A DNA stretch of 27,800 bases from Longivirga sp036510975 (GCA_036510975.1 DATCCY010000006.1:1-27800), one strand, 5' to 3'. Positions 1 through 7,113 are shown, numbered from the stretch's first letter. Notes: a model not told the origin generated them from the sequence alone. Made by a program: numbers and translations.

Positions 1-368
1 CGCAGGTAGGCGATCTCGTCGAGGTCGCGCAGCGGGCCGAGGATCGCGAGGCCGACGTCGTGGCTGGCGATCTCGGCGCACCCGCTCGCGCGGACGCCCT
101 CCTCGACCGTCTGGGCCAGCAGCGCGAGGTCGTCCTCGCTCACCGGCCGGCCCTGGCACGCCTTGCGCACGCCGCTCGCGACCTTGTCGCGGGTGAACGG
201 CTCGGTGACGCCGTTGCGCTTGGTGACCGTGATCGTGACGGTCTCCGCGGTGGTGAACCGCTTGCCGCACTCCGGGCACTGGCGCCGGCGGCGGATGGAC
301 GTGCCGTCGTCGCTGGCCCGGGAGTCGACGACGCGGGAGTCGGAGTGGCGGCAGAACGGGCAGTGCAT
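1..368 (-). CDS. nrdR: Transcriptional repressor NrdR, 3' end outside window
   Basis: NrdR is a Zn-ribbon/ATP-cone repressor that senses the ATP/dATP state and shuts off ribonucleotide reductase genes. 122 codons are visible of a family length near 150, so about 30 C-terminal residues lie beyond base 1. The zinc ribbon is intact: Cys3 and Cys6 (MHCPFC) and Cys31 and Cys34 (CPECGKRF), with the arginine run RRRR before the second pair. The ATP-cone starts near residue 47 (VTKRNGVTEPF, then the DKVASGVRKAC helix). The ATG is supported by an AGGGAG ribosome site about 8 nt upstream and by the invariant MxCPFC start. Two NrdR-box-like sites lie upstream, so the gene probably controls itself. In actinobacteria nrdR is usually next to lexA and often followed by nrdJ; the latter cannot be checked here. 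Confidence 0.95.
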   Translation of the reverse strand, partial: MHCPFCRHSDSRVVDSRASDDGTSIRRRRQCPECGKRFTTAETVTITVTKRNGVTEPFTRDKVASGVRKACQGRPVSEDDLALLAQTVEEGVRASGCAEIASHDVGLAILGPLRDLDEIAYL

Positions 369-519
369 GCTCCGGCTCCCTTCGTCGTCGTGGCAGGGTC
401 GTGGTTCGGGCCGGTCACGCGCCGAGCTGCATGACCTGGAATGTCCTGTTTTGTGGTGTTCTGCCGGGTCGCCCTGTGGATGGCCGTGGGGATTGCCTGG
501 GGACAACCTGTGAGGCCCG

Positions 520-567
520 GACCACAATCTGTGGATGACTTACAGCGGTGTAACTACTAGATGTGGT
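520..567 (-). promoter_or_regulatory. Candidate pair of NrdR boxes upstream of nrdR
   Basis: Two 16-bp sites lie at 552-567 and 520-535. On the minus strand they read ACCACATCTAGTAGTT and TCCACAGATTGTGGTC, matching each other at 10 of 16 positions and starting 32 bp apart, about three helical turns. The second contains the palindrome CCACA-N3-TGTGG. NrdR operators are known as paired roughly 16-bp boxes spaced 31-32 bp, with ATCTAG-type cores in actinobacteria. The match was made by eye. Confidence 0.5.
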
Positions 568-718
568 GAACCGTAGACCCCACCTCCGACAGGCGCAAGG
601 CTCGCAGCCGCGCTTCTTGCGGGGGTGATCTTGGTCGACGCCGCCGACCCCGCGACACGCCTGAGATTGGTGCGATTCCGGCGCTCGACGCGGTGCGGAT
701 TCGTCGTACGCCGACCGC

Positions 719-758
719 AGGAGGTGGCGTGTCCCGGCGTGTCGCACACCCACCTCCT
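719..758. terminator. Hairpin downstream of the GyrI-like gene
   Basis: The perfect 9-bp arms AGGAGGTGG (719-727) and CCACCTCCT (750-758) enclose 22 bases; a partial GTGT/ACAC pairing continues inward. It lies after the larger palindrome at 764-841 as read from the GyrI-like gene and before the nrdR promoter, a sensible place for transcription insulation. There is no T run, as is common for high-GC terminators. Confidence 0.4.
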
Positions 759-763
759 CCCCT

Positions 764-841
764 GCTGAGACTGATCAACTGGTCGTCTCCCGCGCCGGGG
801 TCACTCCCGCGCCGGGAAGCGACCAGTTGATCAGTCTCAGC
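764..841. repeat. Palindromic repeat, family A copy 1
   Basis: Two perfect 22-nt arms (764-785 and 820-841) enclose a 34-nt centre with a near-duplicated CCGGCGCGGGAG block. The right arm contains the TGA stop codon of the GyrI-like gene (839-837), so on the minus strand the element reads TGAGACTGATCAACTGG from the stop onward. A diverged second copy with the same stop-codon fusion is at 12376-12431. It probably works as a terminator or mRNA 3' stabiliser. Confidence 0.85.
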
Positions 842-1487
842 GGGGGGCTCTATGTGCATCCGGCGCCCCAGCGGCTCTGACGGGTTGGCGCAGGATCGTG
901 CGCAGCTTCTCGGGGGCGGTGCGGCGGAGGTCGCTGAGGTAGATCTCGTGGTGCTTGCCGGACACCTCCAGGCCGTGCTCGGGGATGAACTCGTCGTGCA
1001 GGCGCGCGAGCAGACCGGCCTCGTCGTCGAACGAGCCGACGTGCAGCGTCTGGACGCAGCTCCCCTCCGACAGCGTCTCCAGGCGTACGTCGGCGACGCG
1101 CAGCGACGGGTCCTTGGCAGGGGCGGCCTCCACGGCCGCCGCGTACATCTCGCGGTCGATCCAGTCCGGGACCATGACCATCAGCGTCCAGTCCCATCGG
1201 GACTTGGTGCGCGACGTGGTGAACGAGTCCATGTCGTCGGCCCACCAGAGCCCCTCGAGCGGCATGACGACGTAGTCCCGCCCGAGGTCGCGCTTGCTCG
1301 CGAACTTCAGCGCGTAGGCCAGCGGGTAGAGCGAGGCGACGGCGTCGGCGAACTCGGCCGACGTGTTCGGGTCACCGTGCCCGTCGATCATGAGGTACTG
1401 CAGATCCGGGACCTCCACGATCCGGAACTGCCCTCGCGTGGCCTGGTAGGAGTCGAGGCTCTTCTTGAAGTCGGCCTTGTCGGTCAT
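837..1487 (-). CDS. GyrI-like small-molecule-binding domain protein
   Basis: This 216-residue soluble protein resembles the stand-alone GyrI-like family, related to the effector-binding domain of AraC/MerR-type regulators such as BmrR. Family-typical features are the N-terminal block DFKKSLDSYQATRGQF, then VPDLQYLMIDGHGDPN (about 24-41), the tryptophan-rich PLEGLWWADD (about 76-85) and the C-terminal HEIYLSDLRRTAPEKLRTILRQPV. No DNA-binding helix is present, so it is not a regulator by itself; binding or turnover of small hydrophobic compounds is suggested for relatives. The ATG follows AGGTGG by 7-8 nt. The last codons run into palindromic repeat A, which supplies the TGA. It appears monocistronic. 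The family call is fairly secure; the ligand is unknown. Confidence 0.8.
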   Translation of the reverse strand: MTDKADFKKSLDSYQATRGQFRIVEVPDLQYLMIDGHGDPNTSAEFADAVASLYPLAYALKFASKRDLGRDYVVMPLEGLWWADDMDSFTTSRTKSRWDWTLMVMVPDWIDREMYAAAVEAAPAKDPSLRVADVRLETLSEGSCVQTLHVGSFDDEAGLLARLHDEFIPEHGLEVSGKHHEIYLSDLRRTAPEKLRTILRQPVRAAGAPDAHRAPR

Positions 1488-1518
1488 CTGACCACCTGAG
1501 CTCGGGCGGGGTGCGCCG

Positions 1519-1746
1519 TCAAGCGCTGCGGCGGCCGAAGGTCGCGCTGATGAGGTCCAGGGCGGCCTGCAGCTCGGGGCTCGGCGCCTCGAGTGCGCGC
1601 GCCTCCTCGGCCAGCGCCTCGGCGAGATCCTCGCCCTCGAGCGGCTCGAGGAGGTAGCCGCCGAGGTGGTCGTCAGTGAGCCGATACGTCGTGCGCGGCT
1701 CGAGGGTGACGATGAGTCGGCCGTCGTCGCCGGTCGTGGCGATCAC
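1519..1746 (-). CDS. Small hypothetical protein downstream of the LysM gene
   Basis: This frame encodes about 75 residues (VIATTGDDGRLIVTLEPRTTYRL, then an acidic helical tail LEGEDLAEALAEEARALE). I do not recognise a family. The GTG at 1746 is chosen because it lies 5 nt past the LysM gene's TGA (1754-1752), suggesting translational coupling; no good ribosome site is visible, and a start further upstream inside the LysM gene is possible. The N-terminal half looks like a short beta unit and the C-terminal half is strongly acidic and helical. Codon use is GC-rich at third positions like its neighbours, supporting a real gene. It may belong to the SOS-controlled LysM transcript; that is inference from spacing. 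Confidence 0.5.
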   Translation of the reverse strand: MIATTGDDGRLIVTLEPRTTYRLTDDHLGGYLLEPLEGEDLAEALAEEARALEAPSPELQAALDLISATFGRRSA

Positions 1747-1751
1747 GTCGG

Positions 1752-2210
1752 TCAGCCGATCACGGGGACGATCAGCTGCTGGCCCGGGCGCACCGACGAG
1801 CTGGCGAGGCCGTTGAGCTCCTGGATCCGGGCGACGGTCTCGCGCAGGTCGGCGTCGGCCGACAGGCCGCGGGCCACCGTCCACAGAGTCTGACCCGGCT
1901 GGACGACGACCGTCGTGGTCGCCGCCACGGCACGCCCGGTGCCGGCCTGCGAGGTCGACGCGTGCCCGGCCGTCGACACGACCAGCGCGATGAGCAGCGC
2001 CAGCGCGACGACGACGGTGCGGGCGAGCCGGCGACCGCGTCGGGTCAGACGCAGGGGACGAGCGTCTGACCCGACGGGCCGCGGGAGCACGAGGGTGGGA
2101 GCGGCGTATCCCGAAGGGGCAGAAGGACTACGGCGCGCCACCGGGACGGATGCGGGACGACGCGCGGCGTCGCGGCGCTGGACCGGTGCGGCGATCGAGA
2201 TCGTGGCCAT
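1752..2210 (-). CDS. LysM membrane protein divergent from lexA, likely SOS cell-division suppressor
   Basis: This 152-residue protein has a basic, proline-rich cytoplasmic N-terminus (1-66), one membrane segment (about 66-84, ARTVVVALALLIALVVSTAG) and an external LysM domain (about 98-150, VVVQPGQTLWTVARGL ... RPGQQLIVP) that would bind peptidoglycan. This build and the position back-to-back with lexA match the SOS-induced division-delay proteins Rv2719c (Mycobacterium), DivS (Corynebacterium) and YneA (Bacillus). The ATG has a strong AGGAGG site about 9 nt upstream. A LexA box at 2323-2337 sits directly after a possible -10 (TAGGCG, 2348-2343), so LexA would block its transcription. The inferred role is to hold septation at the membrane after DNA damage. 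Family placement rests on architecture and context; these proteins diverge quickly in sequence. Confidence 0.8.
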   Translation of the reverse strand: MATISIAAPVQRRDAARRPASVPVARRSPSAPSGYAAPTLVLPRPVGSDARPLRLTRRGRRLARTVVVALALLIALVVSTAGHASTSQAGTGRAVAATTTVVVQPGQTLWTVARGLSADADLRETVARIQELNGLASSSVRPGQQLIVPVIG

Positions 2211-2322
2211 GTCTGCCTGCCTCCTGGGAGTCGAGCTGCGTCGGTAGTGCCTGCCGTCTCGCGCTGGTCTGGCGGGTCGTGCGTCCTGCGGGTGCTGCTT
2301 GGTGCCGTGGTGCCGTGGTGCC

Positions 2323-2337
2323 CGTACGGGTGTTCGA
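2323..2337. promoter_or_regulatory. LexA (SOS) box between the LysM gene and lexA
   Basis: CGTACGGGTGTTCGA matches the actinobacterial SOS box CGAAC-N4-GTTCGA with one mismatch (T for A in the left half-site). It lies 113 bp before the LysM ATG and about 250 bp before the lexA ATG. It overlaps the perfect 12-bp palindrome GTTCGATCGAAC (2332-2343), which supplies an extra half-site. It probably governs the LysM gene directly and lexA autoregulation. Confidence 0.75.
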
Positions 2338-2401
2338 TCGAACGCCTATCTGATTTCTAGCACCCGCGACGCGCCGTGTCACGCATCTTCCGTACAGTTG
2401 T

Positions 2402-2430
2402 TTGAAACAGGTGTCCTAACTCGCTAGCCT
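2402..2430 (+). promoter_or_regulatory. Candidate lexA promoter
   Basis: TTGAAA (2402-2407) and TAGCCT (2425-2430) are separated by 17 bp, close to a vegetative sigma promoter. Transcription would start near 2437, giving a leader of about 150 nt. The SOS box lies upstream of the -35 rather than over it, so repression by LexA from that box would have to be indirect, or another promoter exists. Confidence 0.45.
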
Positions 2431-2587
2431 GAGCATCGGTCGCCTGTACGTCGTGAAGTCTTCCCAGGGGGTCCGACAGTCAGCCGGCCTCGAGGCCGGC
2501 CGAGCACGACAGGCGCCACCCGCACGACCAGCGCGACCAGCACGTCCGAGGTCCGTCAGTCCGAGTCCCGTCACGGCGAGGAGCACC

Positions 2588-3310
2588 ATGGCCACCAAGA
2601 AGACTCCCGAGGCACCGCGTCGCAAGGCCGGTCGGCCGAAGGTCACCGAGATCCGCGTCCCCGCGGGCCTCCCCGCGGCCGACGGCCTCACCGTGCGCCA
2701 GCGGATCGTGCTGGACATGATCCGCAACGCGATCGAGACCCGTGGCTACCCGCCGTCGATGCGCGAGATCGGCGAGGCCGTGGGCCTCACGTCGCCGTCG
2801 TCGGTCGCCCACCAGCTCGCCGCGCTGGAGAAGAAGGGCTACATCCGTCGCGACCCGCGCCTGCCGCGCGCGATGGAGATCGTCGACCCCGGCGAGAGCC
2901 ACCACGACGTCACGGGCATCGGCGACTCGATGCCGGAGGCGATGTACGTCCCCGTCATCGGCCGCATCGCCGCCGGTGGGCCGATCCTCGCCGAGCAGGC
3001 CATCGAGGAGGTCTTCCCGCTGCCGAAGTCCCTCGTGGGCGACGGCGAGCTGTTCCTGCTCAAGGTCGTCGGCGAGTCGATGATCGACGCCGCGATCTGC
3101 GACGGCGACTGGGTCGTCGTGCGCTCGCAGCCCGACGCCGTCAACGGCGACATCGTCGCCGCGATGCTCGACGACGAAGCCACGGTGAAGACCTTCCAGC
3201 GCAAGAACGGCCACGTGAAGCTGCTCCCGGCCAACAAGGACTTCTCCCCCATCGACGGCGACCACGCCCGGATCGTCGGCAAGGTCGTCGCAGTCCTGCG
3301 CCGCCTCTAG
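2588..3310 (+). CDS. lexA: LexA, SOS repressor and self-cleaving serine peptidase
   Basis: This 240-residue LexA binds SOS boxes and, when RecA filaments form, cuts itself and frees the DNA-damage regulon. The winged-helix domain (about 34-98) includes the recognition region PPSMREIGEAVGLTSPSSVA. The linker carries the cleavage pair Ala129-Gly130 in GRIAAGGPI. The S24 peptidase domain has nucleophile Ser164 (GESMI) and general base Lys201 (ATVKTF). The basic N-terminal tail is typical of actinobacterial LexA. The ATG at 2588 has GAGGAG 5 nt upstream; an in-frame extension back to 2453 is proline/arginine low-complexity and lacks a ribosome site. It is divergent from the LysM gene and opposed to the helicase gene. 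All catalytic residues are present. Confidence 0.98.
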   Translation: MATKKTPEAPRRKAGRPKVTEIRVPAGLPAADGLTVRQRIVLDMIRNAIETRGYPPSMREIGEAVGLTSPSSVAHQLAALEKKGYIRRDPRLPRAMEIVDPGESHHDVTGIGDSMPEAMYVPVIGRIAAGGPILAEQAIEEVFPLPKSLVGDGELFLLKVVGESMIDAAICDGDWVVVRSQPDAVNGDIVAAMLDDEATVKTFQRKNGHVKLLPANKDFSPIDGDHARIVGKVVAVLRRL

Positions 3311-3323
3311 CCCCACCGCGCAC

Positions 3324-3367
3324 GATGTGACGTCACCGCGCGAGCAACGTCGCGGTGACGCCACATC
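3324..3367 (+). terminator. Terminator-like hairpin after lexA
   Basis: 17-bp arms (3324-3340 and 3351-3367) pair with one mismatch around a 10-nt loop, starting 13 nt after the lexA stop. There is no T tract. A single copy is seen in this window. Confidence 0.6.
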
Positions 3368-3372
3368 TGCGT

Positions 3373-3698
3373 CCACCCCCCACCCTTCTTGCCCACCCAA
3401 CTGTCGTTCCCAGCTCCCCGAGGCGCAGCGGTCCTCGGTGCTGGTCCGGGCGGACTCCGGCGGCGGGACCAAGGCGTTTCTGGGTCACGTCACCGGCCTG
3501 GAACTGCAGTACTCCGTCGGGTTCTACGCGTCCACGTTCGTCGTCGACGCCCTCGCCTCGGTGCCCCGCCAGGCCTGGCGGGCCGCCGTCGAGCCCGACG
3601 GCGCTCAACGCCGAGACCAGAGCGATCACACCGACAGAAAGGAACGACCAAGATCACGAAAGATCGAGGTTAGGTGGGCAACAAGGGGGGTGGGGGGG
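3373..3698. mobile_element. Scar of an IS1380-type element bounded by imperfect inverted repeats
   Basis: About 26-nt imperfect inverted repeats (3373-3398 and 3673-3698, sharing CCCCCCACCC and TTGCCCACC blocks) bracket an IS1380 transposase fragment. The right arm ends one base before the helicase TGA (3701-3699). The arms may be decayed element ends, or halves of an older lexA/helicase terminator split by the insertion. No target duplication is evident. Confidence 0.5.
3411..3603 (+). pseudogene. IS1380-family transposase fragment
   Basis: About 64 codons read QLPEAQRSSVLVRADSGGGT, then KAFLGHVTGLELQYSVGFY and VDALASVPRQAWRAAVEPDG. The order VLVR-(T/A)DS-xGGT, a helix, LxYSVGF, then the IP-x-W-x-PA block is characteristic of IS1380-family transposases, which are about 450 residues. 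Roughly an internal seventh survives; there is no start codon, N-terminus or C-terminal region, so it is inactive. What follows (3604-3670, with AAAGATCGAGGT) looks like decayed element sequence. Its position between the convergent ends of lexA and the helicase gene is a harmless insertion point. The family call is confident because of the VRADSGGGT/YSVGF pair; the exact ends are not. Confidence 0.75.
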
Positions 3699-5864
3699 TC
3701 AGGAGGGTGGCGTCGGCTTCTTCGGCATGGGCTGCTTCGTCGCGGGCTGCTTCGTCGCGGGCTGCTTCGTCTTCGCGGGCTGGGCGGGTACGGCGGTCAG
3801 CTCGTCGAGACGTTGCAGGCTCTGGCGCACGAGGGCGCCGTCGGTGGTGAACCAGAAGGGCGGCAGCGATCGGCGCAGGTAGTCGCCGTAGCGCGCGGTC
3901 GCGAGCCGCGGGTCGAGCACGGCCACCACGCCGCGGTCGGTCGAGGAGCGGATCAGCCGGCCGACGCCCTGGGCGAGGAGCAACGCCGCGCGCGGCACCG
4001 ACACGGCCGTGAAGCCGTTGCCGCCGTGCTCCTCAGCGTACTTCGACCGCGCGGCCACCAGCGGGTCGTCCGGCCGCGGGAACGGGATGCGGTCGATCAC
4101 CACGAGATGACAGGCCTGCCCGGGTACGTCGACCCCTTGCCACAGCGAGAGCGTGCCGAGCAGCACCGAGCGCGGCTCGGCCGCGAAGCGCGACACGAGG
4201 TCGGCCACCGAGTCGCCGCGCTTCTGCACGAGCACGGGCACGTCGAGCGGCACGATCTCGCGGTCGAGCAGCCGGTCCGGCAACGAGACAGCGAGCGCCT
4301 CGGCCGCGCGCTCGACCCCGCGCCAGGACGAGAACAGCGCGAGGGTGCGACCGCCCGCGGCCGCGATGAGGTCCGCGAGCTCGTCCATCGCTGCGTCGTC
4401 CGTGCCGCCGCGACCGGGCGGTGGCACCGAGGTGGCGACGTAGAGGATCCCTTGGCGCGCATGGTCGAACGGCGATCCCACGTCGAGGCCGGTCCAGGCT
4501 CCCTCGGCGGACGACGTGCCGTCGGTCGGGAGGCCGAAGGACCGCGCGACCGGCTCGAAGGACCCGCCCAGCTGCATCGTGGCGCTCGTGACCACCACGC
4601 GCGAGGCGTCGAACAGCGAGGTGCGCAGCAGCCCCGCGACCTCGAGCGGCGCGATGCGCAGCACCGGGGCGCGACGGTCGCCGGGGTCGAGCCACGCGAC
4701 GTCGGCGTCGTCGAGCGCGAGCAGCTCGCCCGCCACGTCGTGCACCTCCTGCAGCAGCCCCTTCGCCCGGGTCCGCGCGGCGAGCGCCTCGGGGTCGTCC
4801 TTCGACACGTCGGAGGCCAGCTTGGTCACCGCCGCGTGCGTCGTGTCGCGTACGGCGGCCAGCGCGAGCAGCAGCCCCCCGGTCACCGACTCCACGCGCA
4901 CCGGGCCGAGCTGCCCCTCGGCGCGCACCGCGAGCTCGATGCCGAGCGCCTCGGCCGCGGACTCGAGCCGCTCGGAGAGGTCGGCCTCGACCAGCCGCCG
5001 GGCACGCTGCGCCGCACGGTCGACCATCGCCTCGGAGATCTCGTTGGTCACCGCGGCCGTGGCCCGGTCGACGAGCTCGTGGCCCTCGTCGATCACCACG
5101 GCGTCGTGCTCGGGCAGCACCGGCACGTTGTCCATCGTGTGGATCGCGAGCATCGCGTGGTTGGTGATGATCACCTGCGACGCGTTGGCCTTCGCGCGCG
5201 CGGCCTCCGCGAAGCAGTCGTCGCCGTAGGCGCACTTCGCCGCGCCCACGCACTCGCGACCGGAGACCGACACGCCGCGCCACACCCGCCCGTCGACGGT
5301 GAACGGCAGGTCGTCGCGGTCACCGGTCTCGGTCTCCTCGACCCACTCGCGCAGGTCCTTGGCCTGCCGGCCGAGCACCGTGGTGGGTGCGGCGAACAGG
5401 GCGTCGGAGTCGGAGTCCTCGCGGTCGTCGGCGCCGCGGTGCAGCCGGTCGAGGCAGACGTAGTTGTGCCGGCCCTTGAGCACGGCGTACGTCGGGGTCC
5501 GCTTCAGCACCGGTGCCAGGGCCTCGACGAGGCGCGGGAGGTCGCGCGACACGAGCTGGTGCTGCAGCGCGAGGGTGGCGGTGGCGACGACCACGCGACG
5601 GTCCGGGTTCGTCGCGTGCAGGATCGCGGGAACGAGGTAGGCCAGCGACTTCCCGGTGCCCGTGCCGGCCTGCACGAGCAGGTGCCCGGCCCCGCCGAGG
5701 GTGGCCGCGACCGCCTCGGCCATCGCGAGCTGCCCCGCGCGGTCCTCGCCGCCGAGCGCCTCGACCGCGGCCGCGAGTGCGACGGCGACCTCCGACGAAG
5801 CATCGGGCTCGGCGGGCGCGTCGGCCACGCGCTCGTCGGCCGCGGGCTCGTCGGGGGTGGTCAT
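3699..5864 (-). CDS. dinG: DinG/XPD-type ATP-dependent DNA helicase
   Basis: This 721-residue superfamily-2 helicase is of the iron-sulfur DinG/XPD group, which unwinds DNA 5'-3' and removes D-loops, R-loops and similar structures. Walker A is GTGTGKS (67-73) and Walker B DEGH (259-262). The four cysteines that would hold a [4Fe-4S] cluster are Cys137, Cys205, Cys211 and Cys217. Motif VI is the QGVGRLIRSSTDRG stretch near the C-terminus, and LWQGVDVPG precedes it. The last 30 residues are a PATKQ-type basic tail made by 15-bp tandem repeats. The ATG at 5864 is preferred over a TTG 12 nt upstream. No SOS box is visible upstream, so damage induction is not shown. The gene converges on lexA across the IS scar. 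Actinobacterial annotations often call it only ATP-dependent DNA helicase. Confidence 0.92.
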   Translation of the reverse strand: MTTPDEPAADERVADAPAEPDASSEVAVALAAAVEALGGEDRAGQLAMAEAVAATLGGAGHLLVQAGTGTGKSLAYLVPAILHATNPDRRVVVATATLALQHQLVSRDLPRLVEALAPVLKRTPTYAVLKGRHNYVCLDRLHRGADDREDSDSDALFAAPTTVLGRQAKDLREWVEETETGDRDDLPFTVDGRVWRGVSVSGRECVGAAKCAYGDDCFAEAARAKANASQVIITNHAMLAIHTMDNVPVLPEHDAVVIDEGHELVDRATAAVTNEISEAMVDRAAQRARRLVEADLSERLESAAEALGIELAVRAEGQLGPVRVESVTGGLLLALAAVRDTTHAAVTKLASDVSKDDPEALAARTRAKGLLQEVHDVAGELLALDDADVAWLDPGDRRAPVLRIAPLEVAGLLRTSLFDASRVVVTSATMQLGGSFEPVARSFGLPTDGTSSAEGAWTGLDVGSPFDHARQGILYVATSVPPPGRGGTDDAAMDELADLIAAAGGRTLALFSSWRGVERAAEALAVSLPDRLLDREIVPLDVPVLVQKRGDSVADLVSRFAAEPRSVLLGTLSLWQGVDVPGQACHLVVIDRIPFPRPDDPLVAARSKYAEEHGGNGFTAVSVPRAALLLAQGVGRLIRSSTDRGVVAVLDPRLATARYGDYLRRSLPPFWFTTDGALVRQSLQRLDELTAVPAQPAKTKQPATKQPATKQPMPKKPTPPS
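3729..3773. repeat. Three 15-bp tandem repeats in the helicase 3' end
   Basis: The unit GGGCTGCTTCGTCGC occurs at 3729-3743 and 3744-3758, and with two changes at 3759-3773. It is in frame and encodes the repeated KQPAT tail, so copy number can change without a frameshift. Confidence 0.85.
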
Positions 5865-6068
5865 CCCCCGATCCAACCAGCATCGCGCGCAAGGGCGTCA
5901 CCGCCGTCCCCCGCCTCGGGCCGGTCCCTCCGACGCAGCGCATCCCGTGCTGGAGGCGTCCGCTCGGGCGCGCCGCGTCCGATGGACGGATGCGGTGGAC
6001 GGGGCGCTATGGATGGGGTGCGGTGCGCCACAAGCCGATCCGCGCTGCATCACCGCGCACCGCGCTCC

Positions 6069-6080
6069 TAGCCTGAGGGC
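6069..6080 (+). promoter_or_regulatory. Candidate -10 element for a leaderless GGDEF transcript
   Basis: TAGCCT (6069-6074) lies 6 nt before the ATG at 6081. A GAGG sits only 2 nt before the ATG, too close for normal ribosome binding, so a leaderless mRNA starting at the ATG is the simpler reading. Confidence 0.4.
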
Positions 6081-7079
6081 ATGACCCGTGCCGACGGGGG
6101 CGCGCCGCCGCGACGGACCACGTCCTCGTCCGGAGTGCCCGGGGCCGCCCCGTCCGGCGACCCGAACGCGGCGTACCGGATCCTGGTGATCATCCAGCTC
6201 TCGGCGGTGCTGCTCGCCCTGGCGTTCAGCGCACTGCCCGGCCACGAGCAGTCGCTCGGCCGCCTCGGCGTCGTGCCGGCCGTCGCCATCACGGTGTGGT
6301 GCGCCGCCGTGTGGTTCCTGCTGCCGAAGGTGTCGTCCGACATTGGCCTCGACATCGCGATCCTCGTCGACACGCTCGTGGCCGGGTTCTGCGTCGCCCT
6401 CATCCCCTACATCGAGTGGGTCTTCCTCGTCGCGCTCGGCCTCGTGGCGTTCGGCGTGTTCGCGGCGTACTTCCGCTCCCGCCGCCGACTCGTCCTGCAC
6501 CTCGTCGTGATGTCGCTGGCCTACGGGATCGGGCTGGTCGTCAATCCCCTGCTCCCCGACCCGGTCGACTACGTCGTCGTCGTCGCGACGATCTGGGGCA
6601 TCTCCTTCATGGTCGCCACCCTCGTCGAGCAGCTGCGCGAGCAGACGCTGCGCGACCCGCTCACCGGACTGCTCAACCGTCGCGCCCTCGAGCTGCTCGG
6701 CGGGCCGCTCGAGGCCGCGGCCGCGCGCGCCGGCACGCCGGTGACGGTCGGCATGATCGACCTCGACGACTTCAAGACCTACAACGACACCTTCGGCCAC
6801 CTCGCCGGCGACCGGCTGCTGGCGGAGGTCGCGGCAGCGTGGGACACCCGGCTCCGCGCCAGCGACCTGCTGGTCCGCTTCGGCGGCGACGAGTTCGCCG
6901 TCGTATTGTCCGGGACCAGCGTGACCGACGCCGAGAGCCTCGCCGAGCAGGTACGCCGGACGCACCCGGCCTCGTGGACCGTCGGCTTCTCCCCGTGGCG
7001 CCACGACGAGTCGCTCGACATGGCGCTGGAGCGCGCCGACACGCTCCTGCTGGCCTGCAAGCACCGTCGCGAGACGTGA
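6081..7079 (+). CDS. Membrane diguanylate cyclase (GGDEF), copy 1
   Basis: This 332-residue protein would make cyclic di-GMP from two GTP. After a disordered N-terminus (1-30) come about six membrane segments (31-181, for example ILVIIQLSAVLLALAF and VFLVALGLVAFGVFAAYF), then a GGDEF domain from about 190 (RDPLTGLLNRRAL). The active site is intact: metal-binding region IDLDDFK (226-232) and GGDEF (268-272). An inhibitory I-site RASD (259-262) lies exactly five residues before GGDEF, implying product feedback. The C-terminal signature is worn (ADTLLLACK instead of ADxALYxAK). There is no EAL or HD-GYP partner. It is a tandem paralogue of the next gene with the same layout. The signal sensed by the membrane part is unknown. 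Confidence 0.93.
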   Translation: MTRADGGAPPRRTTSSSGVPGAAPSGDPNAAYRILVIIQLSAVLLALAFSALPGHEQSLGRLGVVPAVAITVWCAAVWFLLPKVSSDIGLDIAILVDTLVAGFCVALIPYIEWVFLVALGLVAFGVFAAYFRSRRRLVLHLVVMSLAYGIGLVVNPLLPDPVDYVVVVATIWGISFMVATLVEQLREQTLRDPLTGLLNRRALELLGGPLEAAAARAGTPVTVGMIDLDDFKTYNDTFGHLAGDRLLAEVAAAWDTRLRASDLLVRFGGDEFAVVLSGTSVTDAESLAEQVRRTHPASWTVGFSPWRHDESLDMALERADTLLLACKHRRET

Positions 7080-7113
7080 GGGTCGGCCATGCTCACGATC
7101 CGCTCTCGATCCG

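Larger units (their letters stand above)
369..836. other. Gene-free stretch between nrdR and the GyrI-like gene
   Basis: This 468-bp region holds the nrdR leader (369 to about 500), the paired NrdR-like boxes (520-567), a plain stretch at about 570-710 where I see nothing convincing, and two consecutive hairpins (719-758 and 764-841) just past the GyrI-like gene. Open frames here are short, lack ribosome sites and resemble no family I know. Confidence 0.6.
2211..2587. other. Divergent control region between the LysM gene and lexA
   Basis: This 377-bp region holds the LysM-gene leader (2211 to about 2320), the SOS box with an overlapping GTTCGATCGAAC palindrome (2332-2343), a candidate lexA promoter (2402-2430) and a lexA 5' untranslated region of about 150 nt. 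No small gene is supported. Confidence 0.6.

Noticed and set aside
369..519. Cobalamin riboswitch in front of nrdR (seen near nrdJ in some actinobacteria)
   Set aside because: The leader is short and I could not find the conserved B12-box core; only a simple ribosome site is visible.
540..749. Small minus-strand open frames upstream of nrdR
   Set aside because: They overlap the NrdR boxes and hairpins, lack ribosome sites and show no protein-like composition.
2401..2416. Second SOS box at the lexA promoter (TTTGAAACAGGTGTCC, echoed by TCGAACAGGTGTCC at the right end)
   Set aside because: The lexA copy lacks both CGAAC and GTTCG halves; the shared ACAGGTGTCC is short enough to be chance.
2453..2587. 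N-terminal extension of LexA
   Set aside because: Pro/Ala/Arg low-complexity with no ribosome site; ATG 2588 has GAGGAG at correct spacing.
3327..6071. A 914-codon open frame on the plus strand
   Set aside because: It is antisense to the helicase gene, whose motifs are all intact; the frame is Arg/His/Gly-rich GC shadow. Only its first part (3411-3603) is meaningful, as an IS1380 fragment.
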